Of a stretch of DNA of 64,000 nucleotides, positions 1 to 7,898 are shown in pieces; position 1 is the first letter of the stretch; each line of letters opens with the position of its first letter. The translations under genes and the position numbers were made by a program. Under the pieces are notes generated by a model, which did not search any database, had not been told where the DNA came from, and saw only the letters and a list, made by a program, of their open reading frames with translations. The DNA lies in the NCBI RefSeq assembly GCF_000308875.1, contig NZ_BAGL01000062.1:45631-109630 (forward strand), written 5' to 3'. Origin of the DNA: Nocardia transvalensis NBRC 15921 (GTDB lineage Bacteria > Actinomycetota > Actinomycetes > Mycobacteriales > Mycobacteriaceae).

Positions 1-753
1 CCGCCGCACCACTTCGTCCACCATCAGTCGTGGATCCTCGTCGCCTATTCGTATGTGCTTGCGCTGCTGGCCATTCGAGGGCGCATCGTGTGGGCGTGGG
101 TCGGGCTCGTCGCGGCGGCGGTGACCTTCGCGGCCGCCGGCGCGGGCGTGGCGGCGGCGATCGACGGTTCCGCGGTCACCGTCGGCACCGTGCTCGCCGC
201 CACCGGTTTCGCGCTGTACATGCGGCCGACGCTGCGGTCGTTCCATCGCGCCCGCGCGGAGGTCGCCCGGCACGCGGGCGCGGAGGCCCGGACCGCGGCG
301 CGGCACTGCGAGCGCCGCCGCCAGCTCGACTACCTCGACCGGACCGCCCGCCCCACGCTGGAGCTGATCGCCGCGGGCGCACCGCTCACCGACGGCCACC
401 GCCGGGACTGCGCACTGCTGGAGGCGCAACTGCGAGATCGGTTGCGGGCCCCCGGATTCGCCACCACTGCCGTGGTCGAGGCCGCCCGCCGCGCCCGCGG
501 CCGCGGGGTCACCGTCGCCCTCCTCGACGACGGCGGCCTGGAAGCAGCCCCCGACGACGTCCGCGACCGCGTCATCGACACCGCCGTCGCGGCCCTCGAC
601 GCCACCGTCGACGGCCGCATCACCGTTCGCGCCCTCCCCCCGGGCCGCCCCCTGCTGGCCACGATCGTCGCCGGCTCCGACCCTCCCCGCCGCCTCGAGA
701 TCGCCCCCGACGGAACAACCGTCTCCCCCGCGCAACAGCCTGCCGAGGCATAA
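1..753 (+). CDS. Membrane protein with histidine-kinase-like C-terminal part (5' end outside window)
   Basis: The frame is open from base 1, so the gene begins upstream of the window. The visible 250 residues start with two or three hydrophobic segments (roughly residues 11-75), then a charged helical stretch with a conserved-looking RPTLELIAAG motif, then an alpha/beta region containing VTVALLDDGG. This layout resembles actinobacterial proteins related to NarL-type sensor kinases that lack a clear phospho-acceptor His and ATP-binding motifs; none is visible here. A role as a membrane sensor partner of an upstream LuxR-type regulator is inference. The gene ends 78 bp before the convergent GntR gene. 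Confidence 0.6.
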   Translation, partial: PPHHFVHHQSWILVAYSYVLALLAIRGRIVWAWVGLVAAAVTFAAAGAGVAAAIDGSAVTVGTVLAATGFALYMRPTLRSFHRARAEVARHAGAEARTAARHCERRRQLDYLDRTARPTLELIAAGAPLTDGHRRDCALLEAQLRDRLRAPGFATTAVVEAARRARGRGVTVALLDDGGLEAAPDDVRDRVIDTAVAALDATVDGRITVRALPPGRPLLATIVAGSDPPRRLEIAPDGTTVSPAQQPAEA

Positions 754-831
754 AAGCCAACGGCCTTCTCCGACACGACCGGTCGACCCGGCCCGCCGTG
801 CCTGCCCAGCGGAACAGTGTGCAGCGCAACG

Positions 832-1605
832 CTATTCGCGCAGCAGGGCCTCGAAGGCGATGCGGTCACCACGGTAGAGGGAACGCACGCGTTCGATGGG
901 GTGGCCGTGGGTGTCGACGGTGCGGCGGTGCAGCAGGATCATGGGGAGGGCCGTGGTGCACTCCAGCAGGGTGGCCTCGCGCGGGGACGCCAGCACGGTT
1001 TCGATGCGCTCACGCGCGGAGCCGAACCCGACGCCGGCGGCGGTGATCGCGGCGTACAGCGAGGTGGTCGGGTCGTAGTGCGCGCGCAGGCCGCCGAACC
1101 GTTCCCGGGTCAGGAAGGTGCTCTCCAGGCCGATCTTCTCGCCGTCGGCGAGCAGGATGCGCTCCAGGTGCATCACCGGCGCGCCCGCCGCGACCCCCAG
1201 GGCGTCGGCGGTATCGGCATCGGCAGGCACATCGTCCCAGCCCACCAGCAGACGACCGGGCCTGCGGCCCAGGCTCAGCGCCGCCTCGGTGTACGACCGC
1301 AGCGACAGTGGCTGCACCAGTTTGGGCCGCGACACCACCGTGCCGCGCCCCTGCCGCCGGATCCGGCCCTCCACCAGTAGATCCCGCAGCGCCTGCCGCA
1401 CGGTCTCGCGCGCGACCTCGAACCGCGCGGCGAGTTCGCGCTCCGACGGCACCGAATCACCCTCGCACAGCTCAGCGATCATGCCTTCGATCTGCGTGCG
1501 CACGCGATATGCCTTGGACTGCCGAGCCCCCGAATCCACACCGCCCCCGGGCAATTCGCCGACTCCGAAACCGGACCCCACCGCCGCCACACCCTTTCCG
1601 TCCAT
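832..1605 (-). CDS. GntR/HutC-family repressor with UTRA domain (PhnF-like)
   Basis: 257 residues. A winged helix-turn-helix of the GntR family occupies about residues 33-100 (SVPSERELAARF, then VARETVRQALRDL), followed by a UTRA effector-binding domain to the C terminus. It is transcribed divergently from a phosphonate oxidation and import operon. The shared intergenic region carries two palindromes with the core GGTCTA(T/G)ACC, one of which contains TGGTCTATACCA, the reverse complement of the PhnF site reported in Mycobacterium smegmatis as I remember it. The likely job is repression of the phosphonate operon and of itself, relieved by a phosphonate or phosphate-related ligand; the ligand is not deducible. 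The first ~25 residues are Gly-rich and poorly conserved-looking, so a downstream start is possible. Confidence 0.88.
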   Translation of the reverse strand: MDGKGVAAVGSGFGVGELPGGGVDSGARQSKAYRVRTQIEGMIAELCEGDSVPSERELAARFEVARETVRQALRDLLVEGRIRRQGRGTVVSRPKLVQPLSLRSYTEAALSLGRRPGRLLVGWDDVPADADTADALGVAAGAPVMHLERILLADGEKIGLESTFLTRERFGGLRAHYDPTTSLYAAITAAGVGFGSARERIETVLASPREATLLECTTALPMILLHRRTVDTHGHPIERVRSLYRGDRIAFEALLRE

Positions 1606-1622
1606 GCCGACAGCGTACCCGC

Positions 1623-1640
1623 AATTGGTCTATACCAATT
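1623..1640. promoter_or_regulatory. GntR operator 1 (18-bp perfect palindrome)
   Basis: The sequence AATTGGTCTATACCAATT has two 7-bp arms around a 4-nt centre. It lies 17 bp upstream of the GntR start codon and 62 bp upstream of the flavoprotein ATG. The core TGGTCTATACCA fits HutC-subfamily GntR operators (GGTCTAGACC type). Confidence 0.8.
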
Positions 1641-1673
1641 ATTAACCTCCTGTTCGCGCGGCTGGCACCCAAC

Positions 1674-1683
1674 GGTCTAGACC
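1674..1683. promoter_or_regulatory. GntR operator 2 (GGTCTAGACC palindrome)
   Basis: A perfect 10-bp palindrome of the HutC/GntR consensus, centred 47 bp from operator 1 and ending 19 bp before the flavoprotein ATG. A weak minus-10-like CATTCT at 1693-1698 lies just upstream of the ATG, so the flavoprotein transcript may be leaderless and this operator would then sit within the promoter spacer. The promoter assignment is inference. Confidence 0.75.
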
Positions 1684-1702
1684 ATTGCGCATCATTCTCG
1701 GC

Positions 1703-2818
1703 ATGCGATTGGTCATCATCGGCGGCGGCATCCTGGGCACCGCACACGCCCTGGCCGCGATCGGCCGCGGACACGAGGTCGTACACCTCGAGCGGGAGGT
1801 CGAGGCTCGCGGCGCCACCGTCCGCAACTTCGGCCTGGTCTGGGTGTCCGGACGCGCCGCGAACGAACTCGAGCTCACGCTGCGCTCGCGGCGGCTGTGG
1901 GAGGAGATCGGCGGCAAGGTGCCCGGGGTCGGCTTCCGCCCGGCCGGATCGATCACGCTGGTCCGCACCGAAGCGGAGTTGGCCGTGGCCGAGGCCGCCG
2001 CGGCGGGCCCCACCGCCGCCGAGCGGGGTTTCGAACTGCTGGATCCCGACCGCGTGCGCGCCCTGAACCCCGCCCTGCGCGGCAAATTCCTTGCGGGCCT
2101 CCACTGTTCGACGGACGCCGCGGTCGAGTCGCGACAGGCGCTGCCCGCGCTGCGCGCCTACCTGGAGGCCTCCGGCCGCTACAGCTTCTACGCCGGCGCC
2201 GAGGCCCGGACCGTCACCGGCGGCACGGTGATCGACGACCGCGGCCGCCGCTTCGACGCCGATCACGTCCTGGTGTGCCCGGGCGCCGCGCACTCCGGTC
2301 TCGTCCGGGAACTCGTGGGCGATATCCCCGTGCGGCGGGTGCGGCTGCAGATGATGCAGACCGCGCCGCTCGGCGAACCGCTCACCACGGCGATCGCGGA
2401 CGGCGACAGCTTCCGCTACTACCCCGGATTCGCGGGCGAACCGCTGAACCGGCTCAATCGCGAAGAGTCCCAGGCGTTCACGGCCGCCCGGCACAAGATG
2501 CAGCTGCTGTGCGTGCAGCGCCTGCACGGCGGGCTCACCATCGGCGACACCCACGAATACGACGAGCCGTTCGCCTTCGACGTCGACGAGGCGCCCTACG
2601 ACCACCTGACCTCGGTCGCCGAGGAGTTCCTGGGCCGCAAGCTGCCTCCGGTGGTGCGTCGCTGGGCCGGCGTCTACAGCCAGAGCATCGACCCGACCGC
2701 GATCGTGACCCGCGCGCGGGCCGCCGACAACGTCTGGGTGATCACCGGCCCCGGCGGCCGCGGCATGACCCTGGGCCCCGCACTCGGCGAGGAAACCGCC
2801 GACCTCCTCCACCTGTGA
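1703..2818 (+). CDS. FAD-dependent amine oxidoreductase of the phosphonate-associated type (TIGR03364/PbfC-PbfD class)
   Basis: 371 residues, D-amino-acid-oxidase/glycine-oxidase fold. The N terminus has the Rossmann fingerprint VIIGGGILG (residues 4-12), a conserved acidic end of strand 2 (VVHLERE), and a C-terminal FAD-contact segment WVITGPGGRGMTLGP. This clade is known to accompany phosphonatase-like HAD enzymes. Published members oxidise N-methyl-2-aminoethylphosphonate, some also 2-aminoethylphosphonate, to phosphonoacetaldehyde. The next gene is exactly such a HAD enzyme, 11 bp downstream, followed by an aminoethylphosphonate-type importer. No PhnW transaminase is present nearby, so this enzyme probably performs the deamination. 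ATG at 1703 was chosen over TTG at 1685 because the Rossmann strand begins immediately. There is no clear Shine-Dalgarno sequence. Confidence 0.85.
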   Translation: MRLVIIGGGILGTAHALAAIGRGHEVVHLEREVEARGATVRNFGLVWVSGRAANELELTLRSRRLWEEIGGKVPGVGFRPAGSITLVRTEAELAVAEAAAAGPTAAERGFELLDPDRVRALNPALRGKFLAGLHCSTDAAVESRQALPALRAYLEASGRYSFYAGAEARTVTGGTVIDDRGRRFDADHVLVCPGAAHSGLVRELVGDIPVRRVRLQMMQTAPLGEPLTTAIADGDSFRYYPGFAGEPLNRLNREESQAFTAARHKMQLLCVQRLHGGLTIGDTHEYDEPFAFDVDEAPYDHLTSVAEEFLGRKLPPVVRRWAGVYSQSIDPTAIVTRARAADNVWVITGPGGRGMTLGPALGEETADLLHL

Positions 2819-2829
2819 AGGGAAAGTCA

Positions 2830-3513
2830 GTGTCCGACAAGCAGATCGACCTCGCCGTGCTGGATATGGCCGGAACCACGGTGGCAGACGGCGGGCTGGT
2901 GCTGCGCGCCTTCGACGCCGCCGCCACGGCCGCGGGCATTCCGGCCGAGGGCCCCGAGCGCGAGGCGGCGATCCGCTACGTGGTCGATACCATGGGCCGG
3001 TCGAAGATCACCGTCTTCCGGGAGCTGCTCGGCGACGAGGACCGCGCCCAGCTGGCGAACCGCACGTTCGAGGCCGCCTACGACGAGTTCGCGGGCGAGG
3101 CTACGCCGATACCCGGTGCGGCCGAGGCGATCACGCGATTGCGGGCGGCCGGGATCAAGGTCGCGCTCACCACCGGCTTCAGCCGCGGCACCCAGGACAA
3201 GCTGCTGGACGCGCTGGGCTGGCACGATATCGCCGACCTGACGCTGGCCCCGGCGGAGGCCGGACGCGGACGCCCGTATCCGGATCTGGTACTGACCGCA
3301 CTGCTCCGGCTGCGCATCGACGCGGTGCATCGCGTTGCGGTGCTGGGCGATACGGCCAGCGATATCGGCACCGGGCTCGCGGCCGGTGCGCGCATCGTCG
3401 CGGGTGCGCTGACCGGCGCGCACGACGAAGAACAACTGGCGGCCGCCGGCGCGACCCACGTGGTGCCGTCGGTGGTGCAGTTCGCCGACCTTCTCCTGGC
3501 CGAACGGCCGTAA
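2830..3513 (+). CDS. Phosphonatase-like HAD hydrolase (phosphonoacetaldehyde hydrolase relative)
   Basis: 227 residues from a GTG start preceded by GAAGGGAAAG. HAD motif I is LDMAGTT (nucleophile Asp12, Ala at +2 as in PhnX, which reads DWAGTT), motif II lies in TTGFSR, motif III region contains GRGRPYPD, and motif IV is GDTASDIGTG. The cap region has TMGRSKI, with Lys59 aligned by eye to the Schiff-base lysine of PhnX (MGLLKI in Bacillus). These features support cleavage of the C-P bond of phosphonoacetaldehyde to acetaldehyde and phosphate, via imine formation. The protein is shorter than PhnX (about 265-270 residues) and fits TIGR03351. It sits 11 bp after the flavoprotein gene that would supply its aldehyde substrate. 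Confidence 0.85.
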   Translation: MSDKQIDLAVLDMAGTTVADGGLVLRAFDAAATAAGIPAEGPEREAAIRYVVDTMGRSKITVFRELLGDEDRAQLANRTFEAAYDEFAGEATPIPGAAEAITRLRAAGIKVALTTGFSRGTQDKLLDALGWHDIADLTLAPAEAGRGRPYPDLVLTALLRLRIDAVHRVAVLGDTASDIGTGLAAGARIVAGALTGAHDEEQLAAAGATHVVPSVVQFADLLLAERP

Positions 3514-3550
3514 TCCCCTCTCCACCCTTCACACGAAAGTTGCTGTCATC

Positions 3551-4603
3551 GTGCGCATTTCGATATCGCGCCTCGCACGCGCCGCGCTGATCCTGGCCTC
3601 CGCCACCACCGTCGCGGCCGGCGTGGCCGCGTGCGGCGGCACCGGAACCTCCTCGGACGGCGACACCGTCACCGTGTACTCCGCGGACGGTGTCGGCGAC
3701 TGGTACAAGAAACAGTTCGCGACGTTCGAGGAGCAGACCGGGATCGCGGTCAACCTGGTCGAGGCCGGTTCCGGCGAGGTGGTCAACCGCGTCGACAAGG
3801 AACAGGCCAACCCGCAGGCCGACGTCCTGGTCACGCTGCCGCCGTTCATCCAGAAGGCGAACAAGTCCGGCCTGCTGCAGGACAGCGGCGTCGACACCGG
3901 CGCGGTGGCCGCCACGGACAAGGATCCGGGCGGCAAGTACGTCACGCTGGCCGGAAACTACCTGTCGTTCATCGCCAATCCGTCGATCGATGCCAAGCTC
4001 ACCTGGGACGACCTGCTGAAGCCGGAGTTCAAGGGCAAGGTGCAGTACTCGACGCCCGGGCAGGCCGGCGACGGGACGGCGGTGCTGATCCTGCTGCAGC
4101 AGCTGTTCGGCAAGCAGGGTGCGCTGGACTACCTGACCAAACTGCAGGCCAACAATGTCGGGCCGTCGGCGTCCACCGGCAAGTTGCAGCCGAAGGTCGA
4201 CAACGGCGAACTGCTGGTCGCCAACGGCGACGTCCAGATGAACCTGGCGAATATCAAGGAGAAGGGTTCGAAGTTCACCGTCTTCTTCCCCGCCACCGCG
4301 GACGGCAAGCGCAGCACGGTCGCCGTGCCGTACGTCATGGGCATGGCCAAGGGTGCGCCACACCGGGATTCGGCGAAGAAGCTGATGGACTACCTGCTGT
4401 CGGAGGAGGTGCAGAAGACGCTCGGCCCCGACGCCATGGCGGTACCGGCCCGCACGGATCTGCGCGACACACCCGCCGTGCCCGGCGGCATCTCCCCGGC
4501 CGCGTACCTCGAGGGCGTGACCGTGGTGACGCCCGACTGGAACAAGGTCCTCGACGAGCTGGACGGCGATGTCGCCGCCTACCAGAAGGCCACCGGAAGC
4601 TGA
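3551..4603 (+). CDS. phnS: 2-aminoethylphosphonate-type ABC importer, substrate-binding lipoprotein
   Basis: 350 residues. A positively charged N terminus and hydrophobic stretch end in a lipobox-like VAAC (Cys28), so it is likely lipid-anchored on the outer face of the membrane. The mature part starts with TVTVYSADG, typical of iron/aminoethylphosphonate-type class F binding proteins, and contains ADVLVTLPPFIQKA and KGKVQYSTPGQAGDGTA. Its position directly upstream of matching ATPase and permease genes, and downstream of phosphonate-degrading enzymes, supports the PhnS assignment; homology to ferric-ion binding proteins makes substrate choice dependent on context. It starts with GTG after a GAAAG ribosome-binding site. 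Confidence 0.82.
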   Translation: MRISISRLARAALILASATTVAAGVAACGGTGTSSDGDTVTVYSADGVGDWYKKQFATFEEQTGIAVNLVEAGSGEVVNRVDKEQANPQADVLVTLPPFIQKANKSGLLQDSGVDTGAVAATDKDPGGKYVTLAGNYLSFIANPSIDAKLTWDDLLKPEFKGKVQYSTPGQAGDGTAVLILLQQLFGKQGALDYLTKLQANNVGPSASTGKLQPKVDNGELLVANGDVQMNLANIKEKGSKFTVFFPATADGKRSTVAVPYVMGMAKGAPHRDSAKKLMDYLLSEEVQKTLGPDAMAVPARTDLRDTPAVPGGISPAAYLEGVTVVTPDWNKVLDELDGDVAAYQKATGS

Positions 4604-4630
4604 CCCGCTGATCAGGCACAGGAGCGCACC

Positions 4631-5824
4631 ATGTCCGCACCGACGACCGCCGCCGCGGCGGCCACCGTCACGGCCGACGGGGAACCGGCGATCGTATTCG
4701 ACAGAGTCGGCGTCCGTTACGGGCGCGGCCGCAAGGCCACCGTCGCACTGGCCGACTTCACCCTGCGAGTCGCGGCCGGGGAGACGGTCGCGCTGCTGGG
4801 CCCCAGCGGTTCCGGTAAGTCTACCGCGCTCAAGGCGCTGGCCGGATTCGTCCGGCCGACCTCGGGCGCGGTGCGGCTGGCCGGTCGCGATGTCACCGGC
4901 CTGTCCCCCGCCAAGCGCGGGATCGGCGTGGTGGTGCAGTCGTACGCGCTGTTCCCGCACCTGCGGGTGCGCGACAATGTGGCCTTCGGCCTGCGGGCGC
5001 ACCGGATTCCGCGCCGCGAGATCGCCGGGCGGGTGGCCGAGGCGCTGGAGATGGTCGGCATGGCCGAGTACGCCGGGCGGCTGCCCCGGGAGCTGTCCGG
5101 CGGGCAGCAGCAGCGCGTCGCCATCGCGCGGGCGCTGGCCATCCGGCCCCGGGTCCTGCTACTGGACGAACCGCTCGCCGCGCTCGACGCCCAACTGCGT
5201 CAGACCATGCTCGCCGAGTTGCAGGAGCTGCGAAAAGCCCTGCCGGACACCGCGATGCTGTACGTGACCCACGATCAGTCGGAGGCGCTGGCGCTGGCCG
5301 ACCGGATCGCGGTCATGCGCGACGCCCGGCTGATCGATATCGACTCCGCCGAGAATCTGTGGCGCCGCCCGCCGAGTTCGTTCACCGCCGCCTTCCTGGG
5401 CGGGGCGAATCTCCTGCCGTGCACCGTGCGGCACGTGACCGGCACCGCGGCACTGGTCACCGCGGGCGATCGCACGTTGCGCGCGGAGGCCCCCAAACCC
5501 GGTGTCGGGCACCTGGACTGGGCCCCGGAGTCCGAGGCCCTGCTGTGCGTGCGCCCGCACACCGTGCACGTGGGCGGCACCAACGACCGCGACGCCGTCC
5601 TGGCCTCGATCGTCTCCAGCGTCTGGCGCGGCGCGACGACCCGGCTGCGCCTCGACGTCAACGGCCTCCCCGGCGACATCGTCGCCGACGTCCCCGGCCA
5701 CGTCGACACCGCCGTCGGCGCGACAGTCGGCGTACGCCTCCCCGACCCGGCGGGTGTCCTCATCCCGGCAACAGTCGGCGCGGAATCAGCCTCTCCCGCA
5801 GACGTTTCAGAGGCCCACGCATGA
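4631..5824 (+). CDS. phnT: 2-aminoethylphosphonate-type ABC importer, ATP-binding protein
   Basis: 397 residues. Walker A GPSGSGKST at 57-65, Q-loop around QSYALFPHL, signature LSGGQQQR at 155-162, Walker B LLLDEP at 176-181 and H-loop YVTHDQSEAL are all intact. The C-terminal ~130 residues form a TOBE-type regulatory domain (ALLCVRPHTVHVGG). The ribosome-binding site AGGAG lies 6 nt before the ATG. The stop codon overlaps the next ATG by four bases (ATGA at 5821-5824), indicating translational coupling with the permease gene. Confidence 0.87.
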   Translation: MSAPTTAAAAATVTADGEPAIVFDRVGVRYGRGRKATVALADFTLRVAAGETVALLGPSGSGKSTALKALAGFVRPTSGAVRLAGRDVTGLSPAKRGIGVVVQSYALFPHLRVRDNVAFGLRAHRIPRREIAGRVAEALEMVGMAEYAGRLPRELSGGQQQRVAIARALAIRPRVLLLDEPLAALDAQLRQTMLAELQELRKALPDTAMLYVTHDQSEALALADRIAVMRDARLIDIDSAENLWRRPPSSFTAAFLGGANLLPCTVRHVTGTAALVTAGDRTLRAEAPKPGVGHLDWAPESEALLCVRPHTVHVGGTNDRDAVLASIVSSVWRGATTRLRLDVNGLPGDIVADVPGHVDTAVGATVGVRLPDPAGVLIPATVGAESASPADVSEAHA

Positions 5825-6921
5825 ATCCACGCACGACACCCCCGGGGGCCGCGATCCATGAGGGGGATCGCGGCCGCCCGGACCACCCCGGCACACGCCA
5901 ACCCGACACGCACGTCCACGATCCCAGCACGAGCCACCATCGTTTTCCCGGCATGCTTCATCGTTTTCCCGGCGCGCCTTACCGTTTTCCCCGCGTGCCT
6001 TACCGTTTTCCCCGCGCGCCTCATCGATCTCCCCGCGCGCCTCATCGATCTCCCCGCTCGCCTCATCGTTTTCCCGGCGTGCTTTTGGCCGGGAACTGGC
6101 GGCCGATCGTGTGGTCACTACCACCGGTGGTGATCGTGCTGGGGATCGCCGTCTACCCCATCGTGCGGGTGTTGACCGAATCCGTGCGTACGCCCACCGG
6201 CACGGGGACGGCGGTCTGGTCGGAGGTGCTGGGGTCGCAGGCGTTTCGGGATGCGTTGTGGCGCACGGTGTCCATCGCGGCGTGTTCGACGGCGGGATGC
6301 CTGGTGCTGGGGACGTTTCTGGCGGTGGTGCTGGCGTTCGTGCCGTTCCCGGGGTCCGGGGTGGTGGGCAGGCTGGTCGATACGGTGCTCACGCTGCCGT
6401 CGTTCCTGATCACGCTGGCGTTCACCTTCCTCTACGGCACGGCGGGCGCGGTGAACGCGCTGATCAGTCGCATCACCGGGAACGGCGCCCCCGTACTGGA
6501 TTTCCTCACCACACCGGCCGGAATCGTTGTCGCCGAGATCACCTACTTCACCCCGTTCGTGGTGCGCCCGCTGCTGGCGGCGTTCGCGCAGCTGCCGCGC
6601 GAGCAGCTCGACGTGGCCGCGAGCCTGGGCGCGTCGCCGTGGCGGGTGCTGCGGCAGGTGGTGCTGCCGGAGGCATGGCCGGCCCTCGCCGCGGGCGGCA
6701 GCCTGGTCCTGCTGCTGACGCTCAACGAATTCGGCATCGTGCTGTTCACCGGCGCCAAGGGCGTCATCACCCTGCCCGCGCTGATCTACACCCGCGGCAT
6801 CGTCACCTTCGATCTGCCGGGGGCGGCGGTGCTCGCCTCGGTCCAGGTCCTGCTGTCGCTGTCGCTGTACGTCGGCTATCGGCTGATCTTCGCCTGGTTC
6901 ACCAGGATTCGGGAGGACTGA
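5821..6921 (+). CDS. phnU: 2-aminoethylphosphonate-type ABC importer, permease 1 with repeat-bearing N terminus
   Basis: 366 residues if translation starts at the ATG overlapping phnT. From about residue 90 (NWRPIVWSLPPVVIVLG) it is an ordinary binding-protein-dependent permease with six membrane spans and the EAA loop around QLDVAASLGASPWRVL. The first ~88 residues are unusual: they are hydrophilic and include seven in-frame 21-bp repeats coding a heptad of the form (H/Y)R(F/S)P(R/G)xx at 5938-6084. The array ends in a hairpin at 6071-6095 that covers a possible alternative GTG start at 6079, in frame and just before NWRPIVW. Either the permease has a repeat-derived extension, or the array is a spacer and translation starts at 6079. 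Confidence 0.8.
   Translation: MNPRTTPPGAAIHEGDRGRPDHPGTRQPDTHVHDPSTSHHRFPGMLHRFPGAPYRFPRVPYRFPRAPHRSPRAPHRSPRSPHRFPGVLLAGNWRPIVWSLPPVVIVLGIAVYPIVRVLTESVRTPTGTGTAVWSEVLGSQAFRDALWRTVSIAACSTAGCLVLGTFLAVVLAFVPFPGSGVVGRLVDTVLTLPSFLITLAFTFLYGTAGAVNALISRITGNGAPVLDFLTTPAGIVVAEITYFTPFVVRPLLAAFAQLPREQLDVAASLGASPWRVLRQVVLPEAWPALAAGGSLVLLLTLNEFGIVLFTGAKGVITLPALIYTRGIVTFDLPGAAVLASVQVLLSLSLYVGYRLIFAWFTRIRED
5938..6084 (+). repeat. Seven tandem 21-bp repeats inside the 5' part of phnU
   Basis: Seven units of exactly 21 bp start at 5938, 5959, 5980, 6001, 6022, 6043 and 6064. They begin CATCG or TACCG and share the core TTTTCCCGGC, with some units reading CATCGATCTCCCCGC. The period is a multiple of three and the frame stays open. 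The last unit runs into a hairpin of the dispersed family seen elsewhere in this window, which suggests the array grew from half of that hairpin. Confidence 0.92.
6071..6095. repeat. Dispersed hairpin element, copy A
   Basis: The arms TTCCCGGC and GCCGGGAA are perfectly complementary (8 bp) around the 9-nt loop GTGCTTTTG. The loop matches those of the copies at 20628, 20662 (opposite strand), 39186 (opposite strand) and 63736 (opposite strand), while the stem differs with compensating changes. Confidence 0.8.
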
Positions 6922-6923
6922 CC

Positions 6924-7721
6924 ATGCTGGTATGGACTCGGACGGGGCGGGCGCTCGTCCTCGCGGTATTCGCGCTCGTCGTGCTCGTGGTATTCGCGGC
7001 GCCGATCGCGACCGTGGCGGCGGCGGCGCTGGCCGGACGCTGGACCGGACCGCTGCCGTCGGATCTCGGCTTCGGGAACTTCCGGCAGGCGCTGTCGGGC
7101 GAGCAGGCGGCGAGCCTGTCGGTCAGCCTGCAGACGGCGTTGCTGGCCGGCGCGGTCGCGCTGGTACTCGGCGCCTGGGCGGCGCTGGCGGCGCGGGAGT
7201 CTCCGGCCTGGTGGCGGCGGACCACTGACGCGATCTTCCACCTGCCGGTGGCGGTGCCGTCGGTGGCGATCGGCCTGGGCGTGCTGATCGCGTTCAATCA
7301 GCGCCCGCTGCTGCTGGGCGGCACGAAATGGATTGTCATCCTGGCGCATTCGGTGCTGGTATTGGCGTACGCGTTCAGTGCGGTGTCCGCGGCGCTGGAC
7401 CGCCTCGATCCGGGATATCGCCAGGCCGCCGAATCGCTCGGGGCGGGACCGGCCCGGGTGCTGACGCGGATCACCCTGCCGCTGCTGCTGCCGGCGCTCG
7501 GCGCGGCCGCGGGCCTAGCGCTCGCGCTGTCGATGGGTGAGCTGGGCGCGACGATCATGGTGTACCCCGCGACCTGGAAGACCCTGCCGGTCACCATCTT
7601 CGCCGCGACCGACCGCGGGGACGTCTTCGGCGCGGCCGCCTGCACGACGCTGCTGGTCGCGGTCACGCTGGCGGCGCTGCTGATACTGGGACGGGTGCGG
7701 GGCCGAGCGGCCCTGCGCTGA
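6924..7721 (+). CDS. phnV: 2-aminoethylphosphonate-type ABC importer, permease 2
   Basis: 265 residues with about six membrane spans. The EAA-type cytoplasmic loop is visible as YRQAAESLGAGPARVLTRI. A GGGAGG ribosome-binding site lies 7 nt before the ATG, which follows the phnU stop by 2 bp. It is the last gene of the phosphonate operon: a 12-bp hairpin begins 8 bp after its stop. With PhnU it would form the membrane channel of the importer. Confidence 0.87.
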   Translation: MLVWTRTGRALVLAVFALVVLVVFAAPIATVAAAALAGRWTGPLPSDLGFGNFRQALSGEQAASLSVSLQTALLAGAVALVLGAWAALAARESPAWWRRTTDAIFHLPVAVPSVAIGLGVLIAFNQRPLLLGGTKWIVILAHSVLVLAYAFSAVSAALDRLDPGYRQAAESLGAGPARVLTRITLPLLLPALGAAAGLALALSMGELGATIMVYPATWKTLPVTIFAATDRGDVFGAAACTTLLVAVTLAALLILGRVRGRAALR

Positions 7722-7729
7722 GAATGGGT

Positions 7730-7762
7730 GGCGTGCCGCGCCAGTCGACCGCGCGGCACGCC
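7730..7762 (+). terminator. Hairpin terminator of the phosphonate operon
   Basis: The arms GGCGTGCCGCGC and GCGCGGCACGCC are perfect 12-bp complements with a 9-nt loop, starting 8 bp after phnV. There is no U-tract, as is common for actinobacterial terminators. Confidence 0.75.
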
Positions 7763-7898
7763 GGGCGAGGCGCCCCGTTGCGCCCGCCGATCAGGGCGGA
7801 CAACGTCTCGGCCCGAGCACCGCTACCGGTCGTACAGCGCCTGCTCGGGCGACGTCACCGGTCGGGCAGCAACCACGATCTATCGGTATCCGGGGAAG

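Noticed and set aside
5938..6084. CRISPR array
   Set aside because: Units are contiguous 21-mers without spacers, coding in frame, and no cas genes are nearby.
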